Under the pieces are notes generated by a model. It did no database searches. It saw only the letters and a program-made list of their open reading frames with translations, and was not told the DNA's origin. From positions 1 through 42,381 of IMG/VR virus record IMGVR_UViG_3300036980_001261: a DNA stretch of 42,381 nucleotides; one strand, given 5' to 3'. Below, in pieces: positions 1 to 8,214 of this stretch; within the stretch, counting starts at the first letter, position 1; each line of letters starts with the position of its first letter. Position numbers and translations under genes: made by a program. The DNA is from a virus.

Positions 1-3000
1 CCCCTTACCCTTCCCCTTGCCCTTGCCTTTGCCCGGGCCGGCGCCGGCATCCGCACCTTCGCCTTCCCATGGATGCCCTTGGACCACGTACTTAAGGATG
101 TATTCTTGGACCCTCTTTTTATTTTCCGGGGACAGGGACTTAACCCATTTAAGGGGGCCTTCAAATCCTTCCGCTTCCCACCCGGCTCTTTTCCACCAGG
201 GGACAAATTCCCTAAGGATTGCGGCAATCTTATGGTCTTCCGGAGTTTTGGGCCACTCCGGCTCCGGCTCCGGCTCTTTTTTCTTTTCATCCCCGGGCTT
301 CTTCTTACCCGAAGGCTCTTCTTTCTCTTTTTCCCCGATAGGCTGCTCAGTAGTGGAAACCCCTCCTTCTACAGGCCCCCCCTGGCCCTCGCTGCCGGGC
401 TTGGGTCGGCCACTGCGCTCACCAGGCCGTTCAGTCCCGCCTCCCTCAGTTCCTGCAGCCGTTCCTCCTGGCTCGGGGCCGGGTCCTCCTGGGGGAACTT
501 CGCCAGCAGGCGCTTCTTCGCCTGTTCTGCCTCCTTCCCCTCCCCCTGGGCTATGCACAACCGGTCCCAAAGCGCCGGCACCAGTTTCGCCTCCAGCAGA
601 TTCAGTAGGTCCTGCACCTGCTGCACCTGGGGCCGGCCCCCCTCCAGGTCCTCCCACACCTTCACCAGTTCCAGGTCCCGGACGTCCTCCTCCTTCGCCA
701 GTTCCCGTACCCGCTCCTCCCACAGGCCCTCCCATTCCTCCGGGCCCAGGTCGTGTACTTTGTCCACCAGGACGCTTAGGGCCACCCTCGCCTTTTGGCT
801 GTTCTCCAGCCACGTCGGGACCCACGCCAATTTGCTCGCCTTCGGCATTTGCAATTACCTCCTTAAGCAGGTCATATACTTGCTCAAAAGTCATGGCCTG
901 GCTGATTGCGTCGGCAGTGGCCGGCGCCACACCCCCGATTTCGGCTTTCCGGCCATGAACCACCAGTAACCGAATCGGGAACTTGGTCCCCATGCGCTCG
1001 TAGACCTTCCCGTCGATGTTGATGTGGGCCACCACGTTAAAGTGGGAATAGAGCCAGTTGAAGAAGTTCCGGTCGGTCTCGGTTAGGTACTGCTGGGCCT
1101 TTCCCATGCTGTCGGCGAACGAATGCCCGCCGATGATGATGGCGGCATTCCCGTCGTCGGCCATAGCCTCCAAGGCCTTCATGGAGATGAGGTGTTCCAG
1201 CTTCTTGATGACATAGCCGTCAATCTCTTGCTTGGAGATACTCCCGAACGGCGAGTTTATCAGCACCACGTCGGCGCTCTTGGCTTTGGCAGCCTGCTCT
1301 GTAGCGTCGAAACTGGTAACCGTCCCGAACCCCTGAGATTGCAGGTGGGCCAGGCGGTCTTTGAGAATCTCGTTGACGTGAACGTTCTTGGGGTCAGCGG
1401 CGATGGTGAGCATCCCGTTGCCAGCCGTGGGCTCATACAGAGTGGAGTTGCGCATCAGCCCCACGGCCCGGCTCATAATGAAGGCAAGGGGGGCCGGAGT
1501 GCTGTAAGCCTGGGCGAGGACGCTTTCGCTGTCCCGGGCCCGGAGCGTCGGGGTGTAGTTGTAGAGCTTGGTGAGCTGCGCCAGGGTCTCTTCGTCGGCG
1601 ACCTCGGCATTCTCGTTGGTTAAGATGATGGTCCTGGCCTGTCTGACCTGGGCCAGCTCAAGGGCTTCGTCTATGAGCTTCCGGTGGCGCCAGAGCTCCT
1701 TGTGCTCGATATTCAATATCTCTTTGGCCTTGGCGATGACCGTAGCCTTCTCCAGGGGCTTGTCATGCTTAAAGACAGCCTGGGCCAACAGCGGTTCGAG
1801 TGCTTTCGAGAGCTTTATACTGGCGGCTTCGTCCTCTACCTGCTCCCCTTCGGCCTCTTTTTCGCCCTTTTCTTCCTCTTTTGGGGGCAGCTTCTCTTCC
1901 GGGGCGGGACCGGGTTTTTCCTCTTTTGGGGCCTTTTCCCCGGTTTCACCGGCACCGGCCTCTTCGCCAAAGGTTTCGTTCCAGGCTTTATCAATCGCCT
2001 CATGGTTTATCGGCTTAGTCCAATCCTTCTTATAGCGCTTCCTGAGGCCCTCGGACTCCCCTGCGGTCCACCCCTTCTCCTTGGCTTCGCCAAATTCTTT
2101 TTTGGCCTTACGGTAGATGCGTTCGGTGGTTATCTCTGAGGAACGGGCCATGTCCTCATCGCTCTCGGTAGTCTTCTGCCTCTTGAAGAGTTCGGCGTGC
2201 TCTGCCTTGAGCTCTTCGTCAGTCATGTCGGCCACCGGGCGGGGGGCAGCCTTGGGGGCCGGCTCTTCCCCTGCTTCCGGGGCAGCAGCGGCACCCGGCG
2301 CCCCTTCCGCTTTGCCTGCGACATGGCGGCGTTCGACAGTCCACTTCCCTTTATCGTCTTGCCGGGTCCGATATTCCTTGTTCTTGATGTTGGCCCCGAG
2401 CTTTTTCACCAGGCGCTGAGCGTGCTCCTGGTTGTCGGCGTTGGTGACGTGCTCCCACTCTCCTTCTGGAGCGGGCGTTTTTCCTTCTGGTTGAGCTTGA
2501 GTTCCTTCTGGAGCGGCTTGAGGTCCGGCTTTCGGAGCACCCTCGGCCCCAGGGGTGGGGGGGCCTTTTTCCGGTTCCGGCTGAAACCCCTCCGGCGCCT
2601 GTTCCTGGGTGATATGAAGCATGGCCTTGGCGGGTCCCCGGGGCCACCCATCCTTTTCCATTTCAGCCAAGAGCTCTTCATCGGTTGCGCCGGCCTTGCG
2701 CCGTTCTACAATCCAGTTGGCTGCCTTTTCGATTGCATCCATATCTTCGGGGGTCTGGCTTTCCAGAACCCGAGCCAGGTCGGTAAAGCCATCCTTAGTT
2801 TCCAAATCGTCGGTCGAGTCGATAAGCTGGTGGTAGGCTGCTTTATGCTCTTCGCCGATGTTCATGCCGTCAATCGTGGCATGATGGTCGGTGGGGGTTT
2901 CTGGGGGCTTTTCAGCGGGCTGCTCTCCCATTTCCTGGGTAATCGTGGCTCCACCGGTGGCCGGCCCCCCCTCCGTTGGGGAGGGCTCCGGGCCTAATGC

Positions 3001-4845
3001 GGGGCCTGCGGCAGCTCCGGCCTCCGGTGGAGCCTCTTCACGCCCGCCCTCGTAAGGCGTCCCCGCCGCCGTGGCCTGGCGGTATTTGCTGGTCATTTCG
3101 GCTTGGCGCCGAACAGATTCAATGTCGTCGTGGGTCCCGGCCTGGCCGATGGAATCCTGGAAAGACTGAACCTCTCCGGGGGTCAATCCGTCATAACTCC
3201 AGACCGCATCAGTCGCCATTTTCCTGGCGGTGTTGATGTCACCAGTGGGGGCAGTTCCTTCCTGGGACATTTCCGGGGCCACGCCCTCCGGACCCATCGT
3301 CGGGTCTGTCTGCGGCCCCTGGGGTCCCGGGGCGAACTCCGGGCCTGCCTCTGCCTGCCCCTCGCCAGGACCAGCGGGGGGGGTCCGGTCTTTCTCTACT
3401 TCCCGTGCAACGGTTTCGCCTCCGGGCTCCATGGAGCCAGCATCACCAAGGCCGGTGTCGGTAGCCTGGTGGTCCTGGACCTCTTCAACCTTCCCCATTT
3501 CCCGGATGGCCGCTGTATCCTCCATGGCCTCTTCGGTTCCCGGGAAGACGGCTGCGCCGGTTGTGGCCCGGTGCGCCCCACGGCGATACTCCTGGGAGGT
3601 TTCCCACTCATATTGTTCGGCGTTGGCCCGGCTAATCCGGTCACGCAGGCCTTCCCGGTAGCGCTCGACGCCGTGTGCGCCGCCGCCCAGGGCGCCGCCC
3701 ATGACGCCACCAATCATGATGGCTTCGACGATGCCCTCGGTCAGCTTTTGGTCCCAATCGTAGCCGAGCTTTTTGGCGGTGTTTTCAATGAGGGTCTGGA
3801 TACCTTCCGTCGAGCCCTCAGTGATGATGCTATCCAGGACCTTCGCCGGGAAGTTTTTACCGAGCTTGCTGAAAACCCGCTCAAACGACATGGCCTCAAA
3901 AGCGCCGGCTGCCCCGGAAATACCCAGAGCCATAACCCGCTTGCCCCAGGAAACGTCGGGGTGGGTGAGTTCCCACTGGCGCAGGCCTTGCTCTGCTTCC
4001 CCCGCCTCCATGGCGATAGCTGCCCCGTAGGTGCCGATTTTGGAAATGCGGTTCAACTGGTTAATGATGGACGCAGCCTTGACGGTATCGCCCAAGCCCT
4101 CGGCAACCCGGGCCGCAGCTATCAGCTTAGCCCCTCCCCCCACCAGGCGGGCTATCCATCCACCGCCCCACATGGTGGCAAACGTGCCGACCTGTTCCGG
4201 GAGTTTGGAGGCCCACCAGTACCCATTGGCGGCGTTCTCGCCGATTTGGCCGAGGACCTTGTTGGGGTCGCTCATAATCTGGTCGAGGTCGATTTCCGTT
4301 CCCTTGGCCTTGGCTCCTTCTCTGAGGCCCGGGCTCTGGGCGAGCTCGTCCATCCGATTCAAAATCGGATTCAGAACCGACTCAACGGTCTTGCTGCGAA
4401 GCAGGTCGGCCCCCACCATCTTGATTGTCTGGGGGAAGAATTGCAGTAGCCGGACGGCGCCACGCCCCAGGGACCTGGCAAGCTCGTCGCCCAACTCCAG
4501 GTCCGGGGCCGGTTCGAGCTGTTGGTCCCTCATAGCCATCGAATGACGGACCTGCTCGTTCATGATGCTTTGTTCCGTCGTCGGGCCACGGGCTATGGTC
4601 TCAGCATAATCGGGCGGCAGCGGCATCCGCTCGACGACAGGTGCTGCCGGAGCGGCTGCGGTTGTCAACGGCGGGAGCGCCCCGGGGGCCGGGGTCTTGG
4701 CTTCTTGCGGCGGGAGTGTACCCGGCGCCACGGCGGGCTGAGCGTATGACTCCGGTTTCCGGCCAGTTACCTGCTCAAAGTCCGGGGGGATACTCGCAAC
4801 TGCGGTTTCTTCGGGTTTTTTCAGTTCGTTTTCGGGTAAGGGCAT
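1..4845 (-). CDS. giant polyvalent virion protein with methyltransferase-like domain (partial, runs off the left edge)
   Basis: One uninterrupted frame from ATG 4845 (GCGGAGG 5 nt upstream) to base 1, at least 1615 codons, with the C-terminus outside the window. Residues ~190-350 contain Gly/Ala-rich hydrophobic stretches (GTFATMWGGGWIARLVGGGAKL; EAIMIGGVMGGALGGG), typical of proteins that cross the host envelope during ejection. Long acidic Pro/Glu linkers follow. Residues ~1090-1270 look like an N6-adenine methyltransferase-type Rossmann domain: motif I EPTAGNGM at 1138-1145 and motif IV NSPFG at 1197-1201, where N/DPPF/Y is usual. A QAYSTPAPLAFIMSRAVG segment precedes motif I, as in phage polyvalent proteins. 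Residues ~1335-1500 are a Gly/Pro-rich linker overlapping another gene. Confidence 0.75.
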   Translation of the reverse strand, partial: MPLPENELKKPEETAVASIPPDFEQVTGRKPESYAQPAVAPGTLPPQEAKTPAPGALPPLTTAAAPAAPVVERMPLPPDYAETIARGPTTEQSIMNEQVRHSMAMRDQQLEPAPDLELGDELARSLGRGAVRLLQFFPQTIKMVGADLLRSKTVESVLNPILNRMDELAQSPGLREGAKAKGTEIDLDQIMSDPNKVLGQIGENAANGYWWASKLPEQVGTFATMWGGGWIARLVGGGAKLIAAARVAEGLGDTVKAASIINQLNRISKIGTYGAAIAMEAGEAEQGLRQWELTHPDVSWGKRVMALGISGAAGAFEAMSFERVFSKLGKNFPAKVLDSIITEGSTEGIQTLIENTAKKLGYDWDQKLTEGIVEAIMIGGVMGGALGGGAHGVERYREGLRDRISRANAEQYEWETSQEYRRGAHRATTGAAVFPGTEEAMEDTAAIREMGKVEEVQDHQATDTGLGDAGSMEPGGETVAREVEKDRTPPAGPGEGQAEAGPEFAPGPQGPQTDPTMGPEGVAPEMSQEGTAPTGDINTARKMATDAVWSYDGLTPGEVQSFQDSIGQAGTHDDIESVRRQAEMTSKYRQATAAGTPYEGGREEAPPEAGAAAGPALGPEPSPTEGGPATGGATITQEMGEQPAEKPPETPTDHHATIDGMNIGEEHKAAYHQLIDSTDDLETKDGFTDLARVLESQTPEDMDAIEKAANWIVERRKAGATDEELLAEMEKDGWPRGPAKAMLHITQEQAPEGFQPEPEKGPPTPGAEGAPKAGPQAAPEGTQAQPEGKTPAPEGEWEHVTNADNQEHAQRLVKKLGANIKNKEYRTRQDDKGKWTVERRHVAGKAEGAPGAAAAPEAGEEPAPKAAPRPVADMTDEELKAEHAELFKRQKTTESDEDMARSSEITTERIYRKAKKEFGEAKEKGWTAGESEGLRKRYKKDWTKPINHEAIDKAWNETFGEEAGAGETGEKAPKEEKPGPAPEEKLPPKEEEKGEKEAEGEQVEDEAASIKLSKALEPLLAQAVFKHDKPLEKATVIAKAKEILNIEHKELWRHRKLIDEALELAQVRQARTIILTNENAEVADEETLAQLTKLYNYTPTLRARDSESVLAQAYSTPAPLAFIMSRAVGLMRNSTLYEPTAGNGMLTIAADPKNVHVNEILKDRLAHLQSQGFGTVTSFDATEQAAKAKSADVVLINSPFGSISKQEIDGYVIKKLEHLISMKALEAMADDGNAAIIIGGHSFADSMGKAQQYLTETDRNFFNWLYSHFNVVAHINIDGKVYERMGTKFPIRLLVVHGRKAEIGGVAPATADAISQAMTFEQVYDLLKEVIANAEGEQIGVGPDVAGEQPKGEGGPKRPGGQSTRPGPGGMGGPVGGAGTGTGEGGGRPGPGTGEGVGGPGGGPAPGAAGAGPTESAGGETGAGALGPVVHSPGGGEGGRTGEEAPAGEVPPGGPGPEPGGTAAGTEGGGTERPGERSGRPKPGSEGQGGPVEGGVSTTEQPIGEKEKEEPSGKKKPGDEKKKEPEPEPEWPKTPEDHKIAAILREFVPWWKRAGWEAEGFEGPLKWVKSLSPENKKRVQEYILKYVVQGHPWEGEGADAGAGPGKGKGKGKGKG
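369..848 (-). CDS. overprinted gene inside the giant ORF, helical protein of unknown function
   Basis: A 159-residue frame shifted by one base from the giant gene. ATG 848 has a perfect AAGGAGGT 8 nt upstream. The product is a plausible folded protein: helical, Leu/Glu/Trp-rich, charged (LAWVPTWLENSQKARVAL; EEWEGLWEERVRELAKEE; LLNLLEAKLVPALWDRL). Its codons mostly end in G or C like other genes here. In the same bases the giant frame gives a Gly/Pro-rich linker whose codons often end in A or T. The nested frame therefore looks like the constrained one. No family is recognised; it may be a partner made with the giant protein. Confidence 0.65.
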   Translation of the reverse strand: MPKASKLAWVPTWLENSQKARVALSVLVDKVHDLGPEEWEGLWEERVRELAKEEDVRDLELVKVWEDLEGGRPQVQQVQDLLNLLEAKLVPALWDRLCIAQGEGKEAEQAKKRLLAKFPQEDPAPSQEERLQELREAGLNGLVSAVADPSPAARARGGL

Positions 4846-4890
4846 TTAAGCCTCCGCTTACAAATGGTGAAGTGGAGAAATGGGTTAATT

Positions 4891-6768
4891 TTACGCCGTA
4901 CCCGGCGTGTCCCGGTACATTTTCCGGAGGGTTGCAAGCCTCTGCTGGTCTTGAACAGGATTTGGCCTGAAAAAGCCCCCCATCTTGTGCATGGCAAGGT
5001 TGGCCTGGATGTTGTAGTCCGGCCCCAGCGAATGCAAGAAAGCCACATCTTCCGGCCCCCTTTCTTGAAGGGGCTTTTGGGTAATTTCCCGGACACGTTG
5101 GGCAATCTCTTGCAGAGCGGGACCTGTACTCGCACTCAGGCCAGGGACCGGTTCGGGGGATGCCGGGGCCGGGACCACGCCGGGGGATGCCGGGGCCGGG
5201 ACCGGTGAAACAGCCGCTGGCGGCGGGACTACCCCCACGGCTGCCGGCCCAGAGACGGGAGGCAACTCAAGAGAGGGCCACGCTGCGGGGGGGGTGGTAA
5301 GCCCCGGAGCCGGGGGTGCTATCCGCAGGGATTCAGCCATAGGGTCTTCAAATCGCCCTCTATTGGCGTCAGCTACCCCTCTTGCCACACCGGCACCACC
5401 CCGCAATCCCGCCTGAATGGCGGCTTCTGAGCCCCTGTCTACTGCTCCCCCAACGGCAACGGCTGCTCTTCCAGCAGCGGCCAGGGGGTTATTGATGACG
5501 TCTGCAAGGCCCGGCCCAGCAGCGCCCGTCGCCACCGGAGGCACCGTAGCTGGGGCCACCCCGGGGGCAGCAGCAGGAGCTTGCCAGCTTGCCGCTTCTT
5601 CCATAGAAAGAGGTCCACGAGCAGCAGCAGCCGGGGCTGGGGCCGGGGTTGCCCCCCCGAACCCCGGGGGCAACGGAACACCCGTTCCAGGAGCGGCTCC
5701 AGGCCGAGTCACTCGGGGGGCACCCACGGGAGAAAGCCCTCCATGCTTCATCAGCCACTCTGCGTTTTCGAGGGAGGGTTTCATAGACCCCACATAATCG
5801 GCAAAGGCCTGGTTGGTCCAGGGGGTGTCGGGCTGACCATTTTTGCCTTTGACCAATATGGGCCTTTTTTCAGGAGGCAGAGCGTTAAAGTAATCTTGTG
5901 CCTGTGTCACCAACTGGTTGCGTGTTACTTTGTCGCCCAACTGCTTAACAAGTTTGTGGCTCTGAACCAGGGGCTCTATTTTGGCCCAGACATCTGGCAC
6001 CTCATCCGGATGCTTTAACCCAGCAGAGTGCTTAAGGAACAGCTTATTAACTTCTCCGGACATGGTGGGCGCTGCGGTGGGGTCATTCGGGTCTAACGTG
6101 CCCAATTCCCCCAGCATCTTGTCTTTCAAGGAATTTTTAGCCAGGGACGCATAACCTGCGGTGGCCTCCATCTTGAGCTTCGGGTTCTTCTCCACCTCGG
6201 CCATGATTTTTGCCTCTTCATGGCTGACATATTCCCCAACGCCTGCAGCCCTGTTCATGGCCTGGCGGGCTCTACCTATGTCTTGGAATTCCTCCCCGGG
6301 GCCTCCCCCGGCGTAGGTTTGTTTCATTCTCCGGATTACATGGACAGGTTGCCCGGTCTCGGCCCCCACAACATCCTGGTGCGCCGGGCGATTAAAGGTG
6401 CCGTCACCAAGAGCCTCCACCCCGCCAGTGAGCCGTTGTATCTCCCCGGTTTCGGGTCCGGTCCCTGCCGGGACCCCGGGGGAACGCTTCCTGATTTCGG
6501 CCAAGTTTACCGGGCCTTGTCCACCCCAGCTTTTCCCGGGGTCACCCAGGCCTGTAGTCCGGTCATCCATGACCTCTTGTTTGTTCTTCGCCTCTGCTAA
6601 ATCCATGAGGCCCTTCCGCTGGACGCCTGCGGCCTCAACGTGGCTCTTGCCGGTTACCGTGGCAGCATCGACGGTCCCCTGCTTTTGGATGGAGGCTGCC
6701 GCTCTGTGGCCCTCAGCCTGGATGTCGGCTATCCGGATTTTTGTTTCATCGCTGGTTAAGTCTGCCAT
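4891..6768 (-). CDS. large putative ejection/internal virion protein
   Basis: A 625-residue protein with GGAGG 7 nt before ATG 6768. Residues 1-~60 are Ala/Glu/Lys-rich helix; ~160-330 are helical and polar (HEEAKIMAEVEKNPKLKMEATAGYASL). Residues ~360-550 are a Pro/Ala/Gly low-complexity linker, including a 9-residue tandem repeat. The last ~70 residues are a helical domain (LQEIAQRVREITQKPLQERGPEDVAFL) ending in MYRDTPGTA. Long disordered linkers and the neighbouring giant gene suggest it is packaged and injected. No enzyme motif is seen. Confidence 0.55.
   Translation of the reverse strand: MADLTSDETKIRIADIQAEGHRAAASIQKQGTVDAATVTGKSHVEAAGVQRKGLMDLAEAKNKQEVMDDRTTGLGDPGKSWGGQGPVNLAEIRKRSPGVPAGTGPETGEIQRLTGGVEALGDGTFNRPAHQDVVGAETGQPVHVIRRMKQTYAGGGPGEEFQDIGRARQAMNRAAGVGEYVSHEEAKIMAEVEKNPKLKMEATAGYASLAKNSLKDKMLGELGTLDPNDPTAAPTMSGEVNKLFLKHSAGLKHPDEVPDVWAKIEPLVQSHKLVKQLGDKVTRNQLVTQAQDYFNALPPEKRPILVKGKNGQPDTPWTNQAFADYVGSMKPSLENAEWLMKHGGLSPVGAPRVTRPGAAPGTGVPLPPGFGGATPAPAPAAAARGPLSMEEAASWQAPAAAPGVAPATVPPVATGAAGPGLADVINNPLAAAGRAAVAVGGAVDRGSEAAIQAGLRGGAGVARGVADANRGRFEDPMAESLRIAPPAPGLTTPPAAWPSLELPPVSGPAAVGVVPPPAAVSPVPAPASPGVVPAPASPEPVPGLSASTGPALQEIAQRVREITQKPLQERGPEDVAFLHSLGPDYNIQANLAMHKMGGFFRPNPVQDQQRLATLRKMYRDTPGTA
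5154..5207. repeat. 27-bp tandem repeat
   Basis: Two copies of a 27-bp unit (5154-5180 and 5181-5207) are identical over the first 22 bases. They encode a duplicated Pro/Ala/Ser 9-residue unit in the linker of the 625-residue protein. The cause is probably slippage or unequal exchange. Confidence 0.75.
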
Positions 6769-6958
6769 CCTCAGGCCTCCTTTCTTGAATCAGTAGGATT
6801 ACGGAGTCTCTGGGGACCCACAATGGCCCCCCCTCTCGTTTTTGCTGACAGGTTATTTCGTCCCTGGCGAGTTTGCGGTAGATGGTTCGCTTTGACAACC
6901 CAGCCAATATCGCCACCTCATCGGGCCGGAAAAGCTCTTTCCCTGGCAAACTTTCCAT
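6746..6958 (-). CDS. MerR/excisionase-like small HTH protein
   Basis: 70 residues from ATG 6958, chosen for GGAGAG 5-6 nt upstream and TAATG coupling; a longer frame starts at 7009 inside the previous gene. LFRPDEVAILAGLSKRTIYRKLARDEI fits the HTH of excisionase/MerR-like (HTH_17) domains, followed by a wing with WVPRDSVILLIQ. Its 3' end overlaps the next gene's start region by 23 bases. A DNA-binding protein deep inside a late virion operon is unexpected. Confidence 0.65.
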   Translation of the reverse strand: MESLPGKELFRPDEVAILAGLSKRTIYRKLARDEITCQQKREGGPLWVPRDSVILLIQERRPEDGRLNQR

Positions 6959-8214
6959 TAATTCTCTCCAAAGCCATGGGCATAGTAGGTTATTGGCACC
7001 ACCCGCCAAATCTCTTCGTCAAACTTCCAAAGGTCTGGGTCCTCCCAGGTCTCACCGGTTTTCAAGGCCTTGACGTCTTTTATAATGGTTACCCGGTCTC
7101 CCTCTTTGTATTGGGCAAAATCTGTCGGGTAAACCCATAGCTCCTGTTCACGCCACTTGACATTGACCTTGCAAACCCCGTCGTCTGTGACCTCTGCCCC
7201 CAAGACGTGGGCACTGGTAATAAACACCGTATCCATGAACATCCCGCTGAACAGGAAGGGGGAGCCCTGCGGGTTGGTGGGGGAAATGCTCCACGGCAGG
7301 TTAGGGAAAATGCGAACACCCAAGCCAAGAAATTCTCCAGGATAAGGCCATTTTTGGGTTTCGATAGCGTTGACCCTGAACCACCAGTGCGGGTTCTCAG
7401 GTTTCTGCTTGCTTTCAATCCCATCAACTAACCCCTCGGCGTTATCCGACTCCAACCAGATTAAATCGTGCAGCGTTTTATCTTGCCCAAAGGTCTCGTC
7501 GAAAAAATCACCAGGGATGGGAGGCACTGGCAAGTTAGGGTCGCCCTGCATGACGGGAAACTCGGATATTTTGGTGGTAACTTCTCCGACAGCCATGAGC
7601 ATTTCGATGTCGCCGTAGTGCATCCCGGTTAAAAAATCTATCCAGGCCAGACACTTCCCCTTGGTAGTCGGCAGTTGGGCTTCCGGGTATATCAAGTCTG
7701 CTCCATACTTGGGAAATTCATATCGGGCCAGGAAGAGCTTTTCCTGGTCGTTGGCTTCGCTTATTACGGCTGGCCTTATATTTAGCCGCTCAAATAGTGG
7801 TTTATCCAGGCTGGTCCCGGCCTTTTCAAGGATGTCGTCCATTTGGGGTTCATCGAAAATAAACCAGGTGGCCTCCAGATATGGAGCAGATTCGCCTACC
7901 AGAGAATAGACGTTCACCGCTTCATGAATTAAATCACTCTCTATTTGCTTAAGTTTGAGTTCCCGAGCAAGCTGGGGGCTCAGCTCCCACACCGGCAACC
8001 CCCCGTATTCTTTCAGCAGCGCCGTGTTTTCGTCCATCAGTTTTTCTACGTCACTACGCTTATCCTTAAAGGCATCTGTGAACCCCTGGGCGTCAAACGG
8101 ACCCTTGCCCGCCAACGCCAACTTGAGAGAGGGTTGCAGCTTCTCCGGAACCCCTGCCAGCTCCATCGGGGTAGCGTCCAGCTTCCAGAGCTCATCGTCA
8201 AATAAAAACGCCAT
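6958..8214 (-). CDS. hypothetical virion protein
   Basis: A 418-residue protein with GAGGATATGTA before ATG 8214. The N-terminal ~130 residues are helical (PSLKLALAGKG; VEKLMDENTALLKEYG). The rest is beta-rich with many Trp, Phe and Pro (DFFDETFGQDKTLHDLIWLESD; SPFLFSGMFMDTVFITSAHVLGAEV). It lies between coiled-coil and ejection-type genes, so it is probably a virion protein. No family is recognised. Its TAA overlaps the next ATG. Confidence 0.6.
   Translation of the reverse strand: MAFLFDDELWKLDATPMELAGVPEKLQPSLKLALAGKGPFDAQGFTDAFKDKRSDVEKLMDENTALLKEYGGLPVWELSPQLARELKLKQIESDLIHEAVNVYSLVGESAPYLEATWFIFDEPQMDDILEKAGTSLDKPLFERLNIRPAVISEANDQEKLFLARYEFPKYGADLIYPEAQLPTTKGKCLAWIDFLTGMHYGDIEMLMAVGEVTTKISEFPVMQGDPNLPVPPIPGDFFDETFGQDKTLHDLIWLESDNAEGLVDGIESKQKPENPHWWFRVNAIETQKWPYPGEFLGLGVRIFPNLPWSISPTNPQGSPFLFSGMFMDTVFITSAHVLGAEVTDDGVCKVNVKWREQELWVYPTDFAQYKEGDRVTIIKDVKALKTGETWEDPDLWKFDEEIWRVVPITYYAHGFGEN

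Noticed and set aside
369-854. Frameshift or sequencing error rather than overprinting
   Set aside because: The giant frame is open and in the same phase on both sides, and the nested frame has its own perfect SD and stop. A single indel would not give this arrangement, though re-sequencing would settle it.
17-958. 313-codon plus-strand frame rich in Pro/Gly/Ser
   Set aside because: It is the mirror of the Gly/Pro-rich linker of the giant gene and has no supporting start signal.
3103-4449. 448-codon open frame on the plus strand
   Set aside because: It lies opposite the giant minus-strand gene, has no SD or neighbour on that strand, and reads as low-information Pro/Gly/Leu sequence. It is open because of the high G+C content.
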